Source: Diploptera punctata
Lineage: Eukaryota; Arthropoda; Insecta; Blattodea; Blaberidae
Assembly: GCA_030220185.1 (NCBI GenBank)
Contig: JASPKZ010002332.1
Coordinates: 558,001-622,000, forward strand
Direction: 5' to 3'
Length of the DNA stretch: 64,000 nucleotides
The position numbers were made by a program, and so were the translations under genes. Below the pieces are notes generated by a model. The model was given only the letters and a program-made list of their open reading frames with translations, searched no databases and was not told the origin of the DNA. Below, in pieces: positions 24,001 through 36,000 of the stretch; position 1 is the stretch's first letter, and the number at the start of each line of letters is the position of its first letter.

Positions 24001-27000
24001 CTCCAAACTTAGTGCAGTTGGGATGGGTCCTTATTCCACTGACCCACTCAATTAATTTGATAAATTCCCGATTTTTTTGCAGTCTTCAATCTTTCCATTT
24101 TTGTTGGTTTTTATTAAATTACCTAAGCTGTAATCATTTTTCGGTGCTAATTTAATGTTGAATTTGTTGAAGATTTTTTTGAAACTTGTCAAATACTAAA
24201 GGATGGTATGTGAACTTGAATTTTTTTACCAAGTTCACATACCATCCTTTAGTATTTGACCAGTTTCAAAAAATCTTCAACAAATTCAACATTAAATTAG
24301 CACCGAAAAATGATTACAGCTTAGGTAATTTAATAAAAACCAACAAAAATGAAAAGATTGAAGACTGCAAAAAATTGGGAATTTATCAAATTAATTGTAA
24401 ATATTGGAAAAGATATACATAGGAAAAACAAAAAGGAATCTAAATACAAGATTAAAGGAACACCTCAGAAATGTTAAAAATGGACAAACCGAAAAATCTG
24501 CAATAGCTGCACACGCCTGGTCAGAAAAACATAGAATAGAAACCAAAACAAAATTACTTAAACAATTGGAAAAACCGAAGGAACTCACAATTTGGGAAAA
24601 AATTTACATATGCAAGAATGAAAATACAACTATGAATTTTGAAATACCCGGTTATAAGGAGAGAGGACTGATTTGGAAGTTCGTCGGTCAGCCATCAGAT
24701 GGCGCGGAGGTCAGTCTGCAGGATAGAAGGCAGCCGGACGTCAGTTGTGAACGTGACACAGCATTGAGAACGTCACAAAGGATGTGATGAAACCCTGGGT
24801 ATGCTAGGAGTTATGAAGTATGAGGTGAGTGAAATAAAAAATAAACAATATTAAAAAACCTCATAGTGTTATTTCCTATCTACATAACTTAACTTATAAA
24901 ATTACGAGTTGAGGCTAATTTATGTAGAAGTACCTAATTAGAAATAATATGGGCGAAGGAAGTTTTCTTCGTCTTATGATTTCTTTAATATATCAGGTTG
25001 TTCAAAATAAGTAAATTACTATACACAGCTTAGCACTCCTCTTTGAGACCATAACAGGCCACATGGCCTAATACTTGCATGGATGACTGTACACAGCTAA
25101 ACTATTGTAATTTATAGTAAAAGGAAAAAATCTGCCCGAACCGGGAATTGAATCCCCAACCATCAGCTTTATGCGCTGATGCTCTATCAACTGAGCTATC
25201 CAAGCAGAAATCTTCCTCTTTATCCTATCAATTTTAACCTCTTCTTTACCACAGAGCAGTGAATCATTATTGAACATGTAATGAGTACTTAATATTTGTA
25301 GGAAATAACAGTATGAGGTTTCTATGAATTATTATGAGTTAGTTATTTTGACTCATCTCATATTTTTATTATATCCTACAGACTATAGTTTCGTCACATC
25401 TATGCAACATTGTCGATGAATTCTAACTGTTGTATTTGTGGTTGTCATCCTGTAAGTTGATTTCTACTCCCTCCGTTGGCTGACCGATGAACTTCCAAAT
25501 CAAATCAATTTTTTTTTGTTTTTCCTTTCCCCAGGAATTTCAAAATTCGCAGTTTTCTCCTTATTTTTGTGGATGTAAATTTTCTCACAAATTGTGAGTT
25601 CCTTAGATTTATCTAACTGTTTCAGTAATTTGGCCTTTGCATGGTAAGAAAAACACAGAATTGACACAAAGACCTATTACTAAAACAGATAAATCCAAGG
25701 AACTCACAATTTGGGAGAAAATTTAGATCCACAAGAATAAGGAGAAAACTATGAATTTTGAAATTCTCGGGGAAAGGGAAAAAAAAAAAATTATTTGGAA
25801 GTTCATTGGTCAGCCAACAGAGGGAGTAGAAATCAACCTACAAATACAACGTTAGAATGCATCGACAATGTCGCATAGATGCAGCGACAAAACTATAGTC
25901 TGCAGAATATCAAAAAAAATATGAGGTGAGTCAAAATAACTCATAATAATGTAATGAGTAACTTCTAATTCAAGAAGATATTATAATGATATTTAATACA
26001 GCTAAAAGTTACTACTGTGATCAAAATAAGTAAATTACTATACACCACTAAGCTATTACAATTTATAGTAAAGAGAATATTAGATTGTGTTGATAGAAGT
26101 TACAATCGTGTTATTACTTTTATATTCCATGGTAATGTATAAACACAGAGAGACAAGAATTAATGGCTACTTATTTTAGGAATTCTCACTATGATGTATA
26201 TTCATTAGGTAGAATATTTTTATCACTCACCTCATATTGTTCTTCTTATTTGATTATAAACTAGTTTCGGAACATAGTTTCTGTTCCATTCTCAGTATCG
26301 TCACGACCGTTGTTCTGTCGTCTTGAAGAGCTGTCCTTCTGTCCTTCTCTTCAAGACGACAGAACAACGGTCGTGACAATACTGAGGATGGAACAGAAAC
26401 TATGTTCCGAAACTAGTTTATAATCAAATAAGAAGAACAATATGAGGTGAGTGATAAAAATATTCTACCTCAAAGAATTAATGGATTTGTATTTAAAATT
26501 AAAAATAAAATTATTTCCATCTCACCTTATAACCTAAGTTAAGTCTAATTACAAGACAGGATATGAGATGAGGCGGAAAGAATTTTATTTTAAATTTTAA
26601 TTAAATTAAATCTCATAGTGAAATTTCCTCTAACAGTTCACTATTGTATTTTATTGTCAAACAGTTGGTTATTTTTCAATATAGACTTGATGTTTTGGCT
26701 ACATTGTTACTTATGTAGTTGAAACTCTTTCCATCTAGTAAATATTTGCAGAACTTAATTGAGTCAATAGATAAAAAACTGATAAGTTATCAGCTACAAT
26801 TATCATGCAATTCATCAAATATTTATCTGATCATTAACTATAACACATCAGTCACTAGATAGATATATCAACTTTTGAAAAATAGGTATTAAAGTATACA
26901 AAATTATAAAAAAATAAAAATAGATATATCAACTTTTGAAAAATAGGTATTAAAGTATACAAAATTATAAAAAAATGAAAACATGCAATCAATAATCATT

Positions 27001-30000
27001 AAACAAATTAAAGGTAACCAGTTAAAACATTTTTTAGCTGATCAACTATCCTAGCTATAAAATAAATAGAGAATATGTTTTTTCTAGTTGTACAATAAAA
27101 TTATAAATGAAATGTAAATACATGCTTAATAAGTTACTTGTTAATCCTTACCTTTCAGATACAAAGTTGGTTGCACTGATAACAACATCATCACTTGATT
27201 TAACCATAACAGGCACTTTCCGACACCCTGGAGATTTAAGTATCCTCATCAGCAGTCTCAAAGTGTCCTGTAGGACATTGGGCGGACACATGTCTATCTT
27301 AGTAACCACAACAAACACTGGCACGCTAAGTGCAAGAGCCAATCCCAAATGTTCCTTTGTCATACCTACAATTCCTGCATTTGCTCCAACCTGTTAACAA
27401 ATTTAATGAAAAAAAATTATCAACACATTGAAAAGTGTTAAATTAATAATAAAAACATTGAACATTGTGAATTACCTATAAATGAATTTTTAATCAAGGT
27501 AAATTAACGCAAACAAATCCACGTTTATCCATTTAAAATGAAGAAATATTTTCTATTTTTGTGTAAATGTAACCTGTATAGTATCATATTTAACCGCCCT
27601 AGGATGGAATATTTACCTTGTCATGGTGCAGTAGCATTTGACTGCCAAAAGGAATGTATTTACCGAACATAAGACGAGCTTTTTTTTTTTTCAAAATTTG
27701 AAATCCAAAAATTCATCAACTAGGAAATAAGCCCAGTCATGGTTAATGTTTTTATTTTGCACAATAGACTACATAGCTGCCAGCAGTGAAGTACACTGCT
27801 GCTGGCTTGGAAATAATTGCAGAAACAAATATGAACAAATAATATGCAGCTGAAAATTAAACATAACGTGATAGCCAACAAAAAAGCCAGAAAAAAATAA
27901 TTTTGGTAAAAAGAATCTCGACAATGACATTAAAAAATTGTAACTGTAATGGAAAAGTTGAGCGGATAATTTTCTTACAACCATTAAAATGAGTGCTAAA
28001 AATATTACACATAATAAATGTAGCATAGAGAATGGATTTGAAGAAAACATGGTTTACAAGAAACAAAAGTTAATCAAAGAAAGTATCCTTCAAACTGTAA
28101 AAGATGAAAATATAAAATGTAAGTAATTTTGATATAATCCTTTAATATGCAAAATTTTCAACAAATTCAACATGAAACTAGCACTGAAAAATTCTTTTTA
28201 ACCTTAAATAGGCTAATGAAAACTAACAAAAATGAACAAATTAACAAAGACAAAAAAATCAAGAATTTATCAGATAAAACATGGGATTGTGAAAAAAAAT
28301 CTACATAGGAAAAAGAAATTGAACATTAGAATGAAGAACTCCTTAAAAAGTAAAAAAAAATGGGGAAGTAGAAAAATTGCTGTAGCTGCTAATGCTTAGT
28401 CAGAAAAGCACAGAATTGAAGTAAAGGCAAACTTAATGAAACAGTTAGATAAATATATTGAATTTAATATTGGGAAGTAAACATTATGAGGTTATATCAT
28501 TAATAGTGAGTAGAGAACATATTTGTAATGACTCACCTCATGTAATTTCAAATTTCTTTGATACTGGCGATTTCAGACAATATCTTGACCCTCTTCAGTC
28601 ATGGCTTCCACTGATGAAATTCTCTGGTTGTTCATTTCTCTAAGGACATCACCTCTTGTGCTGCCATCTTTGGTTGGGATTATAAACTTTGTAATTAAAT
28701 TTTTATAATCCCAACCAAAGATGGCAGCACAAGAGGTGATGTCCTTAGAGAAATGAACAACCAGAGAATTTCATCAGTGGAAGCCATGACTGAAGAGGGT
28801 CAAGATATTGTCTGAAACCGCCGGTATCAAAGAAATTTGAAATTATATGAGGTGAGTCGTTAAAAATATGTTCTCCACTCACTATTAAGTTAGATAAATC
28901 TTTGAACTCATAGTTTGGGACAAGATATACATCCAGAAACAAAAGGACTAAATATGAATTTTGAAATTTTCCAGGGAAAAGGATTTGATTTGGAAGTTCA
29001 TCGGTCAACCAACACAGGAGAGAAGAATGGGATTACAGGGTCGCCAACCTTCAAATCAACAATCAGTTACCAACTGACAATGGAAAGGAGACCTTTCGAA
29101 ACTTGTCCTGGGTTTACACAAAGTATATGAGATGAGATGTAAAATCTGATTCATTTAATAATTATTAAATAAAACTTCATAGTTCTACATTCTAAATATA
29201 TTGGATATATAATATTTACTGTTAGTTTAATTTCAATGAGCTAATGGAACTCATAATGTAGCATGTAGACTTACAGAGATAAAATAATTGTTATAATTTA
29301 AATTTAATATGGAAATATCAATTAACAAAACTAAAATTACGGCATTTCATGGGAAGGACCCCATACAAAGTAAAATCTGTCTCCAAAATAAAATTTTAGA
29401 GAGATCTAATCAATTTAAATATCTTGGATATTATCTCTCTATCTGGGATGAAAAGGATATCCCTGAAAAAGTTACTAGTTATAATAAAAGTTTAGGAATT
29501 ATTAATCAAGTTATGAAAGTTCAAATCGGATCCCCAAAGCTGTTTATAATTATATACCAAGAGGACGAAGATCACTGGGCCGTCCTATGAAACGCTGGAG
29601 GGAAAATTTTCTATAGGATCGTAACAGGCCTTGGCCTAATACTTGGAAGGAAGAAGAAGAAGTTATGAAACCATCCCTTGTACAAAAAAACACCAGATTA
29701 CGTTTATATAACACTTTGGCTAGACCAGTGTTGACCTATGGTAGTGAAGCATGGATACTAAAAAAACAACATGAAAGCAGAATAACGGCTTGTGAAATGA
29801 GATTCATGCACAGAACAGCGGGTTACACCAGATGGGATCGGAAAAGGAACACCGATATCTTAAAAGAATTGAAGACTACGCCAATTTTGGAATATATTAA
29901 ACAGTACCAACTAAATTGGAAACACCATCTTGAAAGAATGAGTTCAAATCGATCCCCAAAGCTGTTTATAATTATATACCAAGAGGACGAAGATCACTGG

Positions 30001-33000
30001 GCCGTCCTATGAAATGCTGGAGGGAAAATTTTCTATAGGATCGTAACAGGCCTTGGCCTAATACTTGGAAGGAAGAAGAAGAAGAATTTAAGAAAGAAAA
30101 GTTAGATTCTATCCAGGATTGGAAAATATGGTTGGTTGGTTGGTATCTAATGTCGAGCACTTGATAATGAAATCATTCGCTCTCTTGCACTCCAATATTT
30201 AGCAGAAAGGCTGGTCTCTTCTACGAAAGCTGGACAACGGAGGAGATGGTTTCTTTCCATATCTTCATTTAAATTGCAAAAAGGGCATTTAGGTGAATCT
30301 GTTATGCCAATTCTGTGTAGGTGTTTATTCAAGCAGTCATGTCCCGTTAGCAGTCTGAATGTTGCTACTGCAGATTTTCTTTGTAATGTAGTAATGTCAT
30401 AAGCTTGAAGATTTTCCCATTCCTTTCCAGATGTTTTGGTGGTGATTGGAAAATATTAATTTAAATAAAAAATTCAAAATAACTGTTATAAGTTAGTATA
30501 AGTATCGAGATTTTTAAAATACATTACAAATCCGCTGAGGTCACTATATATATTTTAAAAATTAGATATAGTACTAGTATATAGTTTGTATATTTTTTGT
30601 AAAATTAGTAATTTTTATATTTTATGAGAACATTATTTTTTTTTAATGGGAGACATTGATAACTTTGGTGCTCTATACTACTAAATCACAAATAAAAGAT
30701 GAACATTTTTAAATTTTATGAATATACCACATATGTAAATATGAGGTGATATGATTGTTGTGCTGTATATATGGCAGAAAATTTTGATTTTCAGTGAAGA
30801 AAGAGTGAAATTCTACTGTGGAGGTAAAATAAAAAATCCATAAAAGTAAGAAGAAATTCTAATTACCATAAGCATCCCAAAATCAGGAGCATGGCCTGTC
30901 ATGCCAAATACTGTTGTTTTTAAATAACGTTCATGGCCAGCTAAATCAATGAATGTAATAACTTTCGATGACTTCTCACAGATTTTCACCCAGTCTAGAG
31001 AGCCATGCTCTGGTTTGTTAACCACATTTCCTGAAAACAAGGTAAAATTTATATACAATTAAATTTACTGAAATCTCTATAGGTTTGAATATACCATAAT
31101 CTACCAAATAAAAGAAAAAATAATGGTTGTAAATGATTTTTGTTATTAAAAAAACTGAAAAAGAAGTCTGAAAAGATGGCTTGATAATCCCTTTACTAAT
31201 CTGTTACATTCTTTTGGAACTATTGTTTGATAGGATGATGATCTAAATGATGATGAGAGAAAAAAATCTGTGATTGTTGTGGTTTTCTAATAAGGGATGT
31301 GCATGATCTCGAATGCTCAGAACTGCAAGAAAATGTGCTTAGAACATAAATTGCTCATCCTAAAAACAGTGGTATGAATGATCTTGAAGAAGATTTCCGG
31401 GCTATAGGCCGTGGTCTTGAGGCTTGAAGGGGAACTTCAAGGACCACGACCTACAGTCCAGAAATCTTCTTCATGATCATCATATCAACTCCAGCTGTAA
31501 AAGCCTAAGTCAATACAGTGGTATGAATCATTCTCATGCAAAAAGCAACTATTGTCTGCTAGTACCATTTGACAATGGCATGTTGTACTTGCACTAACGA
31601 GTACTTACTCTGGTTGTATGAATAATATAATCCAAGTGAACTGATTGACATTATAGTACAAGTTTGCAGCAAAATGCTCGCGTAAATAGGAATGTTCTCT
31701 ATGTGATCTGATAGAGGAAAAGTGCGCGATTAAGATTACACATAAACACAAACTTGTGAAGAAAAACAACACTATTTATTAACTACCAAAGTGTGGGTGA
31801 CTGACTGACATAAATATCAACTCATTGCTGCTTAATATGGTCATCTACATCATTCTCTGAAATGTCATTCCTAATTCAATTTTCTAAAATACAGTATGAA
31901 GAGCATGTTTTAAATTAAATTCGAAATGAAAAACTAATCTTAAATCACAATTAATACCGGAGTTATAACCTAATATGTGATATGTAACTAAATGACTTCA
32001 TTCTGTGACTGACTGACATGTCTGAATTTTATTTTTAACTAGCGTACCTGGCAGACATTGTCCTGCCTGAACGTTCAATTCTCATGTCATGGGCGGACGA
32101 TAAAAATATGTTACTTTTTTACCATACAATTCAGAAATTAGGACATAATTAGATATTATTAGCTCAGTTGGTAGAGCACTTGGCCCGGAAAGCCAAGGGT
32201 CCCGGGTTCGAGTCTCGGTCTAGGCGAAAATTTTTCTCTTCAAACATAATTTATCCTTCAGTGAGAAGTGTTAAATTAATAATAAAATCGTCAATATAAG
32301 CCCTACTGGCTTTATAAAGTAGTGTTAAATTCCCAATAAATGTCTTCTTAACTAAGAAGCCGCCAATTGCAAAGATAGAAGCTACAGTTTCAAGCATTTG
32401 GCACGAGGGAATTACAATGTATATAAGAGAAAAATTTGCGTCTAGATCGCAACTCGCCTCGGTAGCTCAGTTGGTAGAGCACTTGGCCCGGAAAGCCAAG
32501 GGTCCCAGGTTCAAGTCTCGGTCTAGGCAAAAATTTCTCTCTTCAAATATAAAAAATATAATTAAATAAGTTCGCAAGAAAACCTCTTACAGCCTTCTGT
32601 TGTGGCTCAAGAAGTGTGAATGATGACATCACATAGTCATGAAGATTAGAATTGTACCCTCCTTTGCAGATAAGTTAAGAACCGTCATATAACAATTATA
32701 GTAGAGTGAAAAAAAAAAGATAAATTGATGAGAGTGAGTCAAAACATTTTTTTTTTCCCCTAGCTAGATTTCATTTCTGACCCATACTGGCCAACATTCC
32801 ATGAGAAAAATTTCTTCCCCCGTAGAGACTCGAACCAGTGTAAGTCCCATAGTTCTGCGCCAAGACTTCTTGCTTTAACCACTCGCCTACGGCGCGAGAC
32901 TCTTGGCATCAATGAAAGACAAAAATTGTTATTGTGAGTTATCCGTAAGAGATAAGGGACTCTTGGTATCAATGAAAGACAAAAATGGTTTTTGTGAGTT

Positions 33001-36000
33001 ATCCGTAAGAGATAAACATATGCTGCCGCGGACTTTTTTGTAGAGCTTTTTGAGATATTCAATTCTGTGTACATTAATGTTGTGTATTTCTTATGGTTTA
33101 GGCAGCATAAGCCATTTAAGCGTCCAAAGAGCTACTTTTTTCACGTTTTCCACTACAAAGGGCGATTTTTAAGGGTATAGGAGTTGAGTATCACAACTCT
33201 CTTATAGCCTATGTTCATCCCGGGAATCTCCTGAACATTTTGAAAAAAACCCATCACAATCGGATCAACGGTATGGCTGCGCATAAAGTACAAACAAACA
33301 AACAAATATACAAACAAACATTAATTTTTATATATATAAGATTTCATTTCATGAACTGCAAATATTAGGCCTACACCAATATAACAAAATAATATGAAAC
33401 TAAATAAACAGCATCAGTATCATGGAGGTTAATAAAGGACTAAAAATATTTTACCAATTCTATAAAAAATGTTACATTTGATATGCTGCAACATTAAGAA
33501 TAATTTACATCAATAATGTATTAAATTACCCTATTTACCATGTACTATTTTAAACGAAGTTTACGGTTTTCCCTTTTCCTCTACTTATTTTAGTTCTTTT
33601 TAAATACAAACTCCTTGGAAATGTTTTTAAACTTACAATAGATGCCACCTTTTCTATAGATGCTTTAACATCTGAAGTCATTGAACTTTTATAGGAAAAA
33701 ATCACTATGAGGTAATTTAAGGTTAAAATACTTCATACCTCACCTCATATCCAGTCTTCTAATTATACTGCAGTTTCAAAGCTTGGCAACTTCATCTTCA
33801 GTAATATCTCGTCAACTGATGTTATGTCGATCAGGATAACTACTTCTTCCTCAAACAGAAGAATTAGTTCTTCTGATTGTCATAACATCAGTTGACGAGA
33901 TATTACTGAAGATGAAGCTGCCAATACTTTGAAATTGCAATACAATTAGAAGACTGGATATGAGGTGAGGTATGAAGTTTTTTAATTCAACCTTATCTGA
34001 AGTCATATATCTAAAATTATTTGGTTACATCCAACAGCTTTCATATTTCTATTGTATATACATTTATGTTTTTTGCAGAAATGTGTGTGTATATGAAACC
34101 TGGTTTCAGCATGTAGCCTACTTCTATCAAAAAGTGCCAAGGGGACTCTCAGACTTAATGTCCTCATCTGACAATTGAATTGCTACCAACCAGTAACCAC
34201 ATTCCTTCTCCATACATGTACTGCAGAGAGGTTTGAATTTAATCCTGGCATCTGGTAAACAATCTAGCAATTAAAAATTTCACACCACCATCCCCTCTAG
34301 TACTGAGATTGAAAATTTTACAATTAAAATTTCCAATACTGACGGCTATCAAACCCAGGCTCACTAGTCAGGATGCAGGCACACTACTACTTGAGCAACA
34401 TGCTTCTAAATATTAAGATATTATTAAACTTTTTGTAACTTCAGCTATTAATGTTCACAGATTGACAAAACCTCTGTTATCGCAAATTGTTATGTGATAT
34501 TAGTTTTTTTAAATCAGTTATTTTCTTACCCATACTATCAAAACCCAGGATATCATTGCCTACAGAGCTCGTACGGCCAGATTCCATTTCATGCTTGTGC
34601 CTGAAAAGTCTTTGTCGCGCGTGTCCTCTTCCATTATCCAGTTCCCCATGTGTTAGAACACCCAAAAGAGTAGATTTGCCGGCATCAACATTTCCAACAA
34701 CAGCAACTCTAGAGAAAAAAATATATTTTGATAAAAATAATGCTTTGACTAATTAATTTTCACAGGGAAAAAGGGACTATTATTATGCTTTCAAGTCTTA
34801 TATGAGAATTTCCCATAAGGGAAAATTTTCTATAGGATCATAACAGGCCTTGGCCTAATACTTGAAAGGAAGAAGAAGAAGAAGAAGAAAAAATCACTAT
34901 GAGGTTTAATGCTTTGACTGTTAACCTTGTCACATTCCCGGTTAATATTCTGAAAATTTACTACCAATATTATCTAAAATGCTGTGGTGAAATTTAAAAA
35001 TTCACTATCATTACCAAAAAAAAATATTTACAAGCACTGAAAGATCAATCTTCTATACTTTCCACAAGGAAAGAAGCAACTTCTGACATTTTATGGGGAA
35101 CACACAGTATAGAGACAAGTAGAATGCTATATACAATTACTCTCTCATTCCTTACTACCCTGAAGTAAAATATAGATAGTGGAAAACCAAAAATTTAGGG
35201 ATGTTTACAAGATGTTACAAGGACCCGTATGAATAAAGTGGAGCAAATGCTTTTACTTCACTATTTTGAAGCATATCCCTCAGAATGTATGAATAAACTA
35301 TGAATCATGACCTTTTACTAGCGGTGACGCATGAAGAAAAAAGCATTTGCTTCCATGGAAGAAGCACGAGCTCGACCTTGAAGCATATGCTTCAAGATTA
35401 GAAGAACTGTATGAATAAAGTGAACCTCTGGTCGATAGCAGACTCATAATCACAAAATACAGACATGGCTCAATTTGTAGTCCCCGTACACCGTAAAAAG
35501 TGTTATAAACCACGTCGGTGTTCTCCTGAGGAAGAATATACTTCATTATAGAGGTTCAACGAGGAAAATGTTAAATGGATTGCTGCCCACTTTTTGCCAG
35601 AAACAGAAGAGAGAAGAGGTGGTGCACTATTCTCTGAAGATAGAATGAAGGCATTTTTTGGTTCATGGCCGATCCAGGGTTTCAAACTGGTGTAGGAGAA
35701 TAAATACGTATTCATCAAGATTGATGATTCAGGCAATGATGATGATGATGATACAACGAAGGAGAAGAAAATTTCACTGAAGGGAAAATTATAAGAGGAG
35801 GACACAAAAAAAAAGATTGGTTTGTTCCTTCTATTCATATGTCTTTTCTTCAGCCTAGTTTTCATATGGCTGGAGGACCCCAACACTGGCTTATAATCGT
35901 CTACCTCTGTGATTAACACATGTGGACGTGAGACTAGCAGCCGACTGGTAGGCCAAGGGCCTTGTAGGCCTGTCACGCTTGGAGTTCTAGTTTTCATATT

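Larger units (their letters stand above)
26167..26472. mobile_element. Twin-ribozyme PLE hairpin, 306 bp
   Basis: The TSD aagaattaatgg occurs at 26155-26166 and 26473-26484. Arms are almost perfect around apex cttctgtccttctcttcaag. The left tail is diverged (ggaattctcactatgatg). Confidence 0.9.
28455..28887. mobile_element. Twin-ribozyme hairpin nested in a PLE, 433 bp
   Basis: The TSD agttagataaat occurs at 28443-28454 and 28888-28899 and sits in the PLE coding sequence. Left tail gggaagtaaacattatgagg. The arms include the end of the coding region (gtgctgccatctttggttgg) and the apex aattaaatttttataatccc. Confidence 0.9.
28100..29215 (+). mobile_element. Decayed PLE with GIY-YIG coding remnant
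   Basis: Frames with many stops match the 24.2-24.8 kb arm: aaattcaacatgaaactagc, aagaatttatcagataaaac, ctacataggaaaaag, then after a nested hairpin (28,455-28,887) gaactcatagtttgg...atccagaaac, and ttggaagttcatcggtcaac. Its 3' hammerhead remnant is at 29,065-29,115 (ctgacaat, gaaag/ctttc, gaaacttgtcc). Confidence 0.75.
32038..33341 (-). mobile_element. Helitron-like element(s) with tRNA-like insertion
   Basis: Minus-strand start A|TCTTATATATATAAAAATT at 33,341 and end ...ctgccaggtacgCTAGT|T at 32,038 fit Helitron termini. The part 32,905-33,341 duplicates itself (gacaaaaatggttattg-type blocks) and matches 7,900-8,630. Two tRNA-like units (32,159-32,560) and a SINE B fragment (32,765-32,900) lie inside. 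The two ends may belong to different Helitron families. Confidence 0.5.
33682..33994. mobile_element. Twin-ribozyme PLE hairpin, 313 bp
   Basis: The TSD atctgaagtcat occurs at 33670-33681 and 33995-34006. Left tail taggaaaaaatcactatgagg. Arms start at cacctcatatccagtcttc. Confidence 0.9.

Noticed and set aside
31290..31500. Further twin-ribozyme hairpin
   Set aside because: Inverted repeat only; no CUGANGA/GAAA pair, no tail and no TSD.
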